In this document: piece by piece, positions 10,262 to 16,027 of the stretch
Position numbering within the stretch: position 1 is the stretch's first letter
Layout: each line of letters opens with the position of its first letter
Source of the DNA: a virus
Strand: one strand, 5' to 3'
IMG/VR virus record: IMGVR_UViG_3300025771_000269
Coordinates: 1-20,013 of that record
Length of the DNA: 20,013 nt
Position numbers and translations under genes: made by a program
The notes under the pieces: generated by a model
What the model was told of the DNA's origin: nothing
The model's input: only the letters and a program-made list of their open reading frames with translations
The model's database searches: none

Positions 10262-10268
10262 AGGTGAA

Positions 10269-10595
10269 ATGATGAAACAGTATCACAACGGTCAGCGCAA
10301 GGGTATGATGTATGGTGGCAATACCCGTAAACCTATGATGTATGGCGGTAAGGCAACTAAGTCCCGCAAGAAGATGCAGATGGGTGGAAATGCAATGATG
10401 TCCACCAGCCAAAACCAACAGCAAATGCAAGAGCGGGATCAAAACCGCATGGGCATCATGTCTGGGCCTACACCTACACAACAGCGGATGGGCATGGCAG
10501 AAGGTTCGTTTGCAAAGCTTGCCCCGCCTTATGATAAGGTAACCTACGCAGACAAGATTGCTGGTGCAACAAAGGGGAAGAAACGTGGCAACTAA
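10269..10595 (+). CDS. Small Met/Gly/Lys-rich MMYGG-repeat protein (108 aa)
   Basis: The frame is open from further upstream, but AAGG at 10261-10264 is well placed for ATG 10269 or the adjacent ATG 10272, seven bases after the previous stop. The protein is basic and very rich in Met, Gly, Lys and Gln. Residues 8-40 carry two copies of an RK-x-MMYGG unit (KGMMYGGN, KPMMYGGK) and then KKMQMGGNAMM. The carboxy end (YDKVTYADKIAGATKGKKRGN) is also basic. I recall short MMYGG proteins near structural genes of pelagiphages and other marine phages, with no known role. DNA binding, or packing beside DNA in the capsid, is a guess based on charge. Confidence 0.7.
   Translation: MMKQYHNGQRKGMMYGGNTRKPMMYGGKATKSRKKMQMGGNAMMSTSQNQQQMQERDQNRMGIMSGPTPTQQRMGMAEGSFAKLAPPYDKVTYADKIAGATKGKKRGN
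10304..10350 (+). repeat. Two direct repeats, 30-base period, coding for MMYGG
   Basis: TATGATGTATGGTGGCA at 10304-10320 recurs as TATGATGTATGGCGGTA at 10334-10350 with two silent changes. The differences at third codon positions suggest selection on the peptide MMYGG rather than a fresh duplication. Confidence 0.7.
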
Positions 10596-10749
10596 GTACG
10601 TATCTGCTCCTAAAGGCTATCACTGGATGAAACAACGTGATGGCAGTTATAAGCTAATGAAAAACCCCTCAACCGGATATAAACGGCATAAGGGGTCTTC
10701 TACTCGTGCAAGATTTGAAATACAGAAGGTACACAAAAAGTCTAAATAA
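10585..10749 (+). CDS. Very small basic protein, GYHWMK type (54 aa)
   Basis: The best start is GTG 10585, preceded at 10574-10580 by GGGGAAG and overlapping the previous gene by 11 bases; a TTG at 10558 in the same frame has poorer support. The product begins MATKYVSAPKGYHWMKQRDGSYKLMK and ends in a Lys/Arg-rich tail (RFEIQKVHKKSK). The APKGYHWMK...YKLMK pattern is something I associate with tiny proteins at the end of structural blocks in marine phages; the function is not known. The gene's stop (10747-10749) lies inside the last codons of the opposing gene, and its own sequence contains the likely terminator of the minus-strand block. Confidence 0.65.
   Translation: MATKYVSAPKGYHWMKQRDGSYKLMKNPSTGYKRHKGSSTRARFEIQKVHKKSK
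10660..10696 (-). terminator. Probable intrinsic terminator of the minus-strand (early) block
   Basis: Read on the minus strand, ACCCCT (10696-10691) pairs with AGGGGT (10669-10664); CCG and CGG in the loop can add three more pairs. The stem is followed by an unbroken run of five T (10664-10660). It lies about 45 bases past the stop of the last minus-strand gene, inside the coding sequence of the convergent 54-residue gene. Confidence 0.6.
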
Positions 10750-10966
10750 ACCGACTGGATTTCTCCATCATTTCATCACCCATCGATCTGAGATATCTTA
10801 ACAGGGATGCTATTGAGTGTGCACCATCATACTCTGGCATCCCTTTATTTATTGTAGCTTCGAATTGATCCGGTGGTATACCATCCCAAACCAACTCAAC
10901 ATTCCCATCCTGATTTAAGTACGCTGTAAATTGAAATAGGTTAGCCTTATGCTGCTTCTTTGCCAT
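10742..10966 (-). CDS. Hypothetical protein, last gene of the minus-strand block (74 aa)
   Basis: ATG at 10966, overlapping the upstream gene by 20 bases; TAG at 10744-10742. It starts with a basic MAKKQHK and continues as a compact, mixed sequence (NLFQFTAYLNQDGNVELVWDGIPPDQFEATINKG) that reads like a small beta-rich fold, then a helix (SIASLLRYLRSMGDEMMEKS). No family recognised. The gene contains the likely terminator of the late plus-strand block, so this DNA carries a protein and an opposite-strand stop signal at once. Confidence 0.6.
   Translation of the reverse strand: MAKKQHKANLFQFTAYLNQDGNVELVWDGIPPDQFEATINKGMPEYDGAHSIASLLRYLRSMGDEMMEKSSRFI
10803..10852 (+). terminator. Strong intrinsic terminator of the plus-strand (late) block
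   Basis: AGGGATGC at 10803-10810 is a perfect inverted repeat of GCATCCCT at 10837-10844, with a second pair GAGT/ACTC (10815-10818, 10831-10834) inside the loop. The stem is followed directly by TTATTTATT. It is about 54 bases after the stop of the last late gene and lies inside the opposing 74-residue gene. On the minus strand no T-run follows the stem, so it should act on plus-strand transcripts only. Confidence 0.8.
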
Positions 10967-11435
10967 TGACAGTCTCTAGTTCTTGTATTGCTAGGTTGTA
11001 ACAGTCAGCTTTGAAAACAAAGCCGTTGGCAGGATCAACATCACCCACCTGATATTTGATTGCCTTCTTGTAATAGTCTGCTTTAGGTATCTCTCCCAAT
11101 ATCCAAGCCTTACTGTGGTCGGTAAGGATACGGACAAAGACATAGCTATCACAGTCCTGTTTCGTACCGTGTGCCGCCACAGAACAATCGTAGTTAGGTG
11201 AAGGGGTTGTGTTGCACCGCTTAGTCTTTACGTCAACACGTCGGTTTCCTACCAATAGGTCGTAATCCTTGCTGTTGGCTTCGATACCGCCAGTGTAGTC
11301 CTGTACGATAATTTCACCAATAGCACCGACAACATTAGATAGGCTACCAGTTATGCTGCCCTGTAGTACACCTACAGAGGCGGCTTTCTTTTTGGCGCGA
11401 CGAATAATTTCAGGTGTTATTTTTACTTGGATCAT
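10947..11435 (-). CDS. PD-(D/E)XK-like putative nuclease (162 aa)
   Basis: A start at ATG 11435 is preferred over a longer frame because AGAGGG lies six bases upstream. A basic helix (PEIIRRAKKKA) opens the protein. The core has E41 in a GAIGEIIVQDY helix, D59 in KDYDLL, and D68-V-K70 in RRVDVKTKR. This helix-E ... D ... D-x-K order is that of the PD-(D/E)XK nuclease fold. A later part has Cys and aromatic residues (CDSYVFVRILTDHSKAWILGEIPKADYYKKA), common in restriction-type or repair-type members of the fold. The target is unknown; breakdown of host DNA or recombination are possible. The 5' end overlaps the zinc-ribbon gene by 26 bases, and the 3' end overlaps the next gene by 20. Confidence 0.6.
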   Translation of the reverse strand: MIQVKITPEIIRRAKKKAASVGVLQGSITGSLSNVVGAIGEIIVQDYTGGIEANSKDYDLLVGNRRVDVKTKRCNTTPSPNYDCSVAAHGTKQDCDSYVFVRILTDHSKAWILGEIPKADYYKKAIKYQVGDVDPANGFVFKADCYNLAIQELETVNGKEAA

Positions 11436-11583
11436 AGATACCCTCTTTCGGTAGGAAGACCATAACAAATGAACCACAGCTAGGGCAACTCAAATTTGTT
11501 TCCATGCAGTATTCTTCGTCTTCTTCCGCGATGTCATGGTCTGCACCCCATACCAACTCGTGTTTACAATGCCAGCAGTTCAA
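11410..11583 (-). CDS. Small zinc-ribbon protein, TTG start (57 aa)
   Basis: This short frame starts with TTG at 11583, with a perfect AAGGAG at 11596-11591 and a seven-base spacer. It encodes MNCWHCKHELVWG, an acidic linker (DHDIAEEDEEY), then LSCPSCGSFVMVFLP. Cys 3, 6, 33 and 36 form two CxxC knuckles, enough for one zinc ribbon. It ends at TGA 11412-11410, overlapping the nuclease-like gene by 26 bases, and its start overlaps the end of the T5orf172 gene by 20. I recall tiny proteins of this kind (CWHC ... CPxC) in pelagic phage genomes; their role is unknown. Binding to host RNA polymerase or nucleic acid would fit a ribbon but is not shown. Confidence 0.75.
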   Translation of the reverse strand: MNCWHCKHELVWGADHDIAEEDEEYCMETNLSCPSCGSFVMVFLPKEGIYDPSKNNT

Positions 11584-12034
11584 TTGCTTTCTCCTTACTT
11601 ATCTTAAACCATTCGCCACGACGCTCGACAGATTCAGCCTCAAACTTATTTAGCAGGTCGGTTTCGGTAGCATGTCTGTCCTCTGTTTTTACAGATTTAA
11701 TTATGATGTAGTCCCGAAAGGGTGAAGATGTTTGGTAGTTGGATAACCTGTCGGTTGCAATTGCCGCCTTACCAACCTTCACCCACTCAGGCCACGCTGG
11801 GTTCATAATCAAGTATACTTCCCCTTCGTACGTCTTTTCAATCTCGCTATGTGACCAAGCATCATCTAAGGATTTGTATTTTCCCGGTTTATGTAAAGGG
11901 CTTTTCTTAGATATTTCTTTACCATTTACATACATACGCAAGGAATCCCGACGCTTTACGGCATCAGGATTATCCTTGTAGTACATAGGCTTTCCTGTGT
12001 ACGGATTTGGGTCGAAGCGATTAGGCACTTTCAT
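11564..12034 (-). CDS. T5orf172/GIY-YIG-like domain protein (156 aa)
   Basis: A frame open from further upstream most likely starts at ATG 12034 or, with better spacing from AGAGG, at GTG 12028. The amino third (NRFDPNPYTGKPMYYKDNPDAVKRRDSLRMYVNGKEI) is basic. The carboxy two thirds hold EGEVYLIMNPAWPEWVKVGKA, then DRLSNYQTSSPFRDYIIIKS, then a conserved Glu (ATETDLLNKF) and RRGEWFKIS. This is the layout of the T5orf172/MUG113 branch of the GIY-YIG superfamily, where VYLI and VKVGKA replace GIY and YIG. Whether it cuts DNA is open. The gene sits among small accessory genes at the end of the replication block. It overlaps a 32-residue gene upstream and the zinc-ribbon gene downstream. Confidence 0.75.
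   Translation of the reverse strand: MKVPNRFDPNPYTGKPMYYKDNPDAVKRRDSLRMYVNGKEISKKSPLHKPGKYKSLDDAWSHSEIEKTYEGEVYLIMNPAWPEWVKVGKAAIATDRLSNYQTSSPFRDYIIIKSVKTEDRHATETDLLNKFEAESVERRGEWFKISKEKAIELLAL
11591..11596 (-). promoter_or_regulatory. Ribosome binding site that decides the TTG start of the zinc-ribbon gene
   Basis: AAGGAG read on the minus strand, seven bases before TTG 11583. It lies within the 3' end of the T5orf172 gene, where it is read as Lys-Glu codons. Confidence 0.7.
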
Positions 12035-12119
12035 CCTCTTTTGGTAAGCCTTCAAAACTATCATAGCGTTCATAGTCAGATAACACAAGGTCAAAACCGC
12101 TGTCGTAGTTGTCAGTCAT
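12021..12119 (-). CDS. Candidate micro-gene, acidic peptide (32 aa)
   Basis: ATG 12119 overlaps the previous stop as ATGA, and the frame ends at TAA 12023-12021 inside the start region of the T5orf172 gene. The peptide MTDNYDSGFDLVLSDYERYD and its acidic tail FEGLPKEDESA are rich in Asp, Glu and Tyr. The coupled start and the fact that the stretch fills an otherwise empty gap argue for translation. No family is recognised. It may serve mostly to carry ribosomes to the next gene, or act as a small acidic inhibitor; both are guesses. Confidence 0.45.
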   Translation of the reverse strand: MTDNYDSGFDLVLSDYERYDSFEGLPKEDESA

Positions 12120-12340
12120 TTTATCAACTCTCCTTTATACAAGTGAACTATTGGTTCTGCCTCTTTCAAATCATCCACATCCAAGCCATCTGCCAGATAT
12201 GAAAGGTCATAATTGTCAGAACGAAACAGTTTCACTGTGCCATCCTTGTTTCGCATAGGCTCATCTGTTTCTGTGTCAATGACATAGAATGTCATGTCCC
12301 ATACGCCAATAGCGTATGATTTGTTTGAGTCAAAGGTCAT
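12116..12340 (-). CDS. Hypothetical protein (74 aa)
   Basis: ATG 12340 has GAGGAG upstream at a good distance; TGA at 12118-12116 overlaps the next ATG as ATGA. The protein is acidic with a beta-like first half (YAIGVWDMTFYVIDTETDEPMRNKDGTVKLFRSDNYDL) and an acidic helix (DGLDVDDLKEAEPIVHLYKGE). It is not a member of any family I recognise. It is the first small gene after the ribonucleotide reductase and is probably translated from the same message. Confidence 0.6.
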   Translation of the reverse strand: MTFDSNKSYAIGVWDMTFYVIDTETDEPMRNKDGTVKLFRSDNYDLSYLADGLDVDDLKEAEPIVHLYKGELIK

Positions 12341-12392
12341 GCCGCACTCTCCTCATCCTGATACTCAGCTATATGCTTTGTAGCGTATATTA

Positions 12393-14321
12393 CTACGCCG
12401 CATTTAAATCAACAACTTCACACACACCTGCAGTACAGGCAAGTTCACGAGAACCGCTGGTATTGTCTTCCTTCTCAAACTCAGAAAGCTTGTTCCAGTC
12501 GATAACCACACCTTCGTACAGCTTCTTCCATTCCAAGTATTCATCTGGTTCAATGTCTTGGTACGGGGCTTGCTGATAGGTATGATCGCTGTGCGGCAAG
12601 AACGATACACCTGATGCCACGTCAAAGTTCTCATACACCCACGCACCGACTTCCATCCACTCGTGTTCCTTAACCGACACGGTGATAGACGGTTTGTGCT
12701 CACACCAGTGAATCGCGTATGTCTTCCACAGTTCTAGCTGTTCAATAGCAGTAGTCTGCGTACGAGTTACGGCACCGTCAGGTGATTTCATTGGGAAGCT
12801 AAAGACTGTTGTAGAGTCCGGCTTCATCATGTCACGCTCGTTGTGTACGCCGCTTTCGATGAGGAACTGTGTCAACGGGTCTTTGTTGTCGCCACGAACC
12901 GTACGAATGAAGTAATCGTTGTGCCGTGCGTGAATACCACTAGCTGCGTCCACGAGTTGAGATACAGTACCCGATGGCTTTACACAGGTGATTGCTGCAC
13001 TCTGAGGTATTCCAAGCATGTTCGCAAACTTCTTGTTTGTATCTACGGCTACTTGCCGCATTTCTTCTAGCCAACGCTTGCTGTCTACGTTCTTTGAAAG
13101 CACGTGATGATCCATGATACCAGTCAAGGATACGCCCAATAAACGCTCTTCCTCTGTGTTGTCCTTCCATATCTTCCTCAGGTATTTGAAGTCAGTCAAG
13201 GTAGATTGCAAAGTACCCAAGATGGTTGCGAGGCGAACCTTGCGCTTCAAATCATATAGCGAGTCGGTTTCACGAACCACCACCTCTGACAAGTTACAGA
13301 ACTGGTAGCCACGCAAGATAATCTCAGAGCAGGGATTTGTACCCCACATGTGGCCTTGCTCACGGCGTCCGTTGCGACCGACTTGCTTGTCTGCCGCCTC
13401 ACGGTTGAACATACCACGTTCACCTGACTTACTGTCGTACAGGGCAAGCCACTCACGCATAAACGTACCCATCTCAGGCTTCTGCTTGTAGGCTACAGAA
13501 TTGTTTGCAAGCGCACGTTGCGGCTCACCTTCCCACCACATACCTGACTTAGCGTGTGCCATCTGGTCATCGTTTAAGTTAGATAAACTAATCAGGGCAG
13601 AGCGTCGTACGCCACCGACAACCACAATCTCGCCAATCTTACACATCAAGTCGTGGCATTCGATAGGAAACAACCGACGCCCTTTAGCTTTCTTGAATGT
13701 CTCAACAACAAAGTTGAAGAGATCTGCAAGAGGCTGGGGGCCGGATGCACGTCCACCCATAATCTTGAGGCGTTCACCTGCTGGGCGAACCTGAGACATA
13801 TCCCAAGACGGGACTTGTCCAGCATAGAGCAACGCAATCAGTTCGCGCAAAGCTTTTGCCCATCCCGGTTTGCTATCGCCTACTGTAATTACAATATCTG
13901 AATCACCAAAGTTGTCTGACACAACGGGAAGCTTGTCCACGTTTTCCCGTTCAACGCTGAAACCGACACCCGTACCACACATCAAAATATACATACATTC
14001 GTCAAACGCACGGGGGCTATCAACAGGAATGTAGCTACAGTTATATCCACAGATATTATCACGAGCCAATGCAGACCCTGCTGTCATCATTGCTCTCATG
14101 GATGGCATGACATCAAGACTCAAGATACCTTCACGTAACTCGTCGGTTACCTTCTTGTCTAGCTTGACGTTGCACTTACCTTGAATTTGGTTTTCCATGA
14201 AACCGACGTATCGGTCAACTGTCTCATCCCAATTCTCACGGCGTTGTTCATTATCTAGCCAACGTGCGTAACGTGACTTGTGAATGAATTGTTGATATGG
14301 TGTTGGTAACATGTTGCTCAT
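12393..14321 (-). CDS. nrdJ: Class II (adenosylcobalamin-dependent) ribonucleotide reductase, monomeric type
   Basis: Reduces ribonucleotides to deoxyribonucleotides using coenzyme B12, supplying dNTPs for phage DNA synthesis in the cytoplasm. Residues seen: C91 and C95 in NICGYNCSYIP (one is the likely N-terminal redox cysteine), MCGTGVGFSVE near 114-124, a GGVRRSA loop near 248, the catalytic NPCSEI with C331 and E333, KPSGTVSQL, and a C-terminal CTAGVC pair (C629, C634) that would pass electrons to the active site. The length (642) and single chain fit the Lactobacillus leichmannii type rather than class I, and there is no small-subunit gene here. The ATG lies four bases after the DUF3310 stop, with GAGG upstream. 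All key cysteines appear present, so it should be active if the host supplies B12. No cobalamin riboswitch is seen. Confidence 0.92.
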   Translation of the reverse strand: MSNMLPTPYQQFIHKSRYARWLDNEQRRENWDETVDRYVGFMENQIQGKCNVKLDKKVTDELREGILSLDVMPSMRAMMTAGSALARDNICGYNCSYIPVDSPRAFDECMYILMCGTGVGFSVERENVDKLPVVSDNFGDSDIVITVGDSKPGWAKALRELIALLYAGQVPSWDMSQVRPAGERLKIMGGRASGPQPLADLFNFVVETFKKAKGRRLFPIECHDLMCKIGEIVVVGGVRRSALISLSNLNDDQMAHAKSGMWWEGEPQRALANNSVAYKQKPEMGTFMREWLALYDSKSGERGMFNREAADKQVGRNGRREQGHMWGTNPCSEIILRGYQFCNLSEVVVRETDSLYDLKRKVRLATILGTLQSTLTDFKYLRKIWKDNTEEERLLGVSLTGIMDHHVLSKNVDSKRWLEEMRQVAVDTNKKFANMLGIPQSAAITCVKPSGTVSQLVDAASGIHARHNDYFIRTVRGDNKDPLTQFLIESGVHNERDMMKPDSTTVFSFPMKSPDGAVTRTQTTAIEQLELWKTYAIHWCEHKPSITVSVKEHEWMEVGAWVYENFDVASGVSFLPHSDHTYQQAPYQDIEPDEYLEWKKLYEGVVIDWNKLSEFEKEDNTSGSRELACTAGVCEVVDLNAA

Positions 14322-14324
14322 GTC

Positions 14325-14606
14325 TTATTCCTCTTCTAATGTTTCGATCAGTTTGTTGAGATACCACTGGGCTTTTTCAAGGTCTTGGATTCCGTTTTTG
14401 TATCGGTATCGCCAGAGGTATTTGATGATGTTTCCTTGCAGGTAGTATTGAAACCCATCGTCTGTCGCCGCCGCGATTGCGTCAACGCATTCGATACCTG
14501 CTTGATTGTAGTGTGGCGGATTATTGACAAGGTCTACTCCCCCGTATGCTTCTTTACCAGCATTCTCTAGTTGTTCCAAACGCTTCATGTAAGCTTCGTG
14601 TTTCAT
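14325..14606 (-). CDS. DUF3310 family protein (93 aa)
   Basis: The core VNNPPHYNQAGIECVDAI, followed by GFQYYLQGNIIKYLWRYRYKNGIQDLEKAQWYLNKLI, is the signature of DUF3310, a small phage family sometimes labelled nucleotide-kinase-like without biochemical proof. The length is normal for the family. ATG 14606 overlaps the MazG stop as ATGA, with GGAG about eight bases upstream. Its place between MazG and ribonucleotide reductase supports a part in nucleotide metabolism, which is inference. Confidence 0.85.
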   Translation of the reverse strand: MKHEAYMKRLEQLENAGKEAYGGVDLVNNPPHYNQAGIECVDAIAAATDDGFQYYLQGNIIKYLWRYRYKNGIQDLEKAQWYLNKLIETLEEE

Positions 14607-14932
14607 CGGTTATCTCCATCACCAGATAACTTACCACGTTTCTTGCGGCTTTGCAACTTCTTTAGGTTAGCTTCTGCAATAGTCTGCAGGTCGGTTTCAA
14701 GAACCTGTGCCATAGCCGCAACGTACCACAAGACATCTCCTAGTTCGGCACGAAGATCGTTTATCTTGTACGGCAATTCTTCAGGGGTATATCCGTCGCG
14801 TACAAACTTCTTGACCTTGTTGGCTATTTCGCCAGCCTCACCAGCCAAACCTAACGCTGTATAGATATAACCGTCTCTTTCAAAAAAGATAGCTGTACGC
14901 ATTGCTTGTTTTTGATATTCATTTAAGTTCAT
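14603..14932 (-). CDS. mazG: MazG-like nucleotide pyrophosphohydrolase (109 aa)
   Basis: Hydrolyses nucleoside triphosphates (or alarmones) to monophosphates and pyrophosphate. The MazG metal-binding pattern ExxE-(12-28)-ExxD is complete: E32 and E35 in GLAGEAGEIANKVKK, E63 and D66 in LRAELGDVLWYVA. The length is that of a single-domain phage MazG. The start ATG 14932 overlaps the previous stop as ATGA. The basic tail (KKLQSRKKRGKLSGDGDNR) is after the fold. In marine phages MazG has been proposed to change host starvation signalling or to recycle nucleotides; next to DUF3310 and nrdJ the second seems natural here, but the sequence cannot decide. Confidence 0.9.
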   Translation of the reverse strand: MNLNEYQKQAMRTAIFFERDGYIYTALGLAGEAGEIANKVKKFVRDGYTPEELPYKINDLRAELGDVLWYVAAMAQVLETDLQTIAEANLKKLQSRKKRGKLSGDGDNR

Positions 14933-15282
14933 TGCATCTTCCCAAAGTCTACTTTAATTACGTTACCTTCAACTTGCTTGGTTAGCTTGGGATCATCGAT
15001 CTCTGCATCCTCTAGCATCTCTTGACCAACCAACTTGAATTGAATAGACGCCACGCCTCTGTCGTATACATCGTCAGTATGAAAGCGGATCAAGTCCAAC
15101 ACACCTTCTTGTACAACCATTGCAGACGTAAAGTCTTCGTCTTCCTCGTAGGTATTGTCGGTTGTGTCATAGGCAGACAAGGTGAATTCATTGTCACCTG
15201 TCGATCTGAGAATGATGTAGTATCTGTCCGGCAAAAGGGACATCACTTCCGCATTCTTGTGCATCTCTTCATCGTCTGTCAT
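14929..15282 (-). CDS. Hypothetical acidic protein (117 aa)
   Basis: Coupled by ATGA overlaps at both ends (with endonuclease I upstream at 15282-15279, MazG downstream at 14932-14929). Highly acidic: MTDDEEMHKNAEVMSLL, then a likely beta region (RYYIILRSTGDNEFTLSAYDTTDNTYEEDED), a helix (MVVQEGVLDLIRF), and more beta (GVASIQFKLVG). No catalytic motif or known family is visible. Acidic charge and position suggest a small regulator or a DNA-mimic type protein, but this is only a thought. Confidence 0.65.
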   Translation of the reverse strand: MTDDEEMHKNAEVMSLLPDRYYIILRSTGDNEFTLSAYDTTDNTYEEDEDFTSAMVVQEGVLDLIRFHTDDVYDRGVASIQFKLVGQEMLEDAEIDDPKLTKQVEGNVIKVDFGKMQ

Positions 15283-15647
15283 TTTTTATACCAATCTGTT
15301 GGGATTGAGCCTTCAGCCCATATAAAATCATATCGTTCACACCATGCAGCATACGTCGTCTTACTGCCTTTGTAAATCTTATTTGACGCCCGAAGAAACA
15401 CAAAACGAATATCCAACTCTGGGTGTTGCCTCTTTACAAGCAACATCTTAACCCTGTCGTCTTTAGTCAGGTGTCCCTTTGCCTCGACGTATATGTCGCT
15501 TTCAGGTAGATAAAAATCGGGTGTGTAATTACGAGGTTCAGGAATATATTGGAATTTAGATTTTTCGTATTCGAATGGAACTTTATTATCTGTAAGTATT
15601 CTAGCTAAATTAAGTTCAAATTGTGATCTGTACCCTGCTTTTTTCAA
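15279..15647 (-). CDS. T7 endonuclease I-like Holliday-junction resolvase (122 aa)
   Basis: Cuts branched DNA, needed to resolve recombination intermediates and break down host DNA. Very close to T7 gp3 in pattern: GYRSQFELNLARIL with a catalytic Glu, then FEYEKSKFQYI, YTPDFYLP with a catalytic Asp, YVEAKGHL with the Glu-x-Lys pair, and RQHPELDIRFVFLRASNKIYKGSKTTYAAWCE, ending IPTDWYKK as T7 has IPAEWIKE. I place the start at TTG 15647, which overlaps the previous stop as TTGA, follows AGGG by about eight bases, and gives a protein starting just before the GYRS motif as T7 starts before its GAFRS. A longer frame from ATG 15755 would add 36 basic residues but overlap the upstream gene by 112 bases. 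Confidence 0.88.
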   Translation of the reverse strand: MKKAGYRSQFELNLARILTDNKVPFEYEKSKFQYIPEPRNYTPDFYLPESDIYVEAKGHLTKDDRVKMLLVKRQHPELDIRFVFLRASNKIYKGSKTTYAAWCERYDFIWAEGSIPTDWYKK

Positions 15648-16027
15648 AACTCTAGCCCTATCGATTGAAATCTTTTTATCAAGTACCCTGCCAGTTTTGG
15701 GGATAGTCTTTCGATGTTGGTAAGTTCTGTTGTTAAAGGGTGCATCGGCACACATACATAAGCCCCGTTAAAAGATTTTCTACTTATACGCTGTAATTCT
15801 TCTTCTACAGTCTTTATATCCCTAACTTCCGTATCTGCGTGAAGCGAACCTTCCTTGCTGTAGTTGTTTACAAGGGTGAGGGGTAGCCCGTTTTCATGCA
15901 AACGCATCTGGGCTACCCGACGTTCTCCCCCTGACTTGGAAACCGACTCAATGTAGATATGATGTAAGCTTTTATTCATGCTCATCAAATCTACCTCGTA
16001 GTTTTTTACAAACAGGTACGGCATCAT
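15644..16027 (-). CDS. Hypothetical protein between Cas4-like nuclease and endonuclease I (127 aa)
   Basis: ATG 16027 overlaps the previous stop as ATGA, with AAGGA close upstream (the following ATG 16024 has better spacing and is also possible). The sequence has a likely beta-rich first half (MMPYLFVKNYEVDLMSMNKSLHHIYIESVSKSGGERRVAQMRLHENGLPLTLVNNY) and a helical second half ending LAGYLIKRFQSIGLEF. No known motif. Being coupled on both sides to two nucleases suggests a partner role in DNA processing. Confidence 0.6.
   Translation of the reverse strand: MMPYLFVKNYEVDLMSMNKSLHHIYIESVSKSGGERRVAQMRLHENGLPLTLVNNYSKEGSLHADTEVRDIKTVEEELQRISRKSFNGAYVCVPMHPLTTELTNIERLSPKLAGYLIKRFQSIGLEF

Noticed and set aside
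12341-12392. A frame reading VIYATKHIAEYQDEESAA that ends in an ATGA overlap with the 74-residue gene.
   Set aside because: It looks protein-like, but a stop lies just upstream in the frame and no ATG, GTG or TTG is available before it; an ATA start would be needed.
15648-15755. Longer endonuclease I start at ATG 15755 adding 36 residues.
   Set aside because: It would overlap the upstream gene by 112 bases, while TTG 15647 is coupled to the upstream stop and gives a T7-like length. Not excluded.
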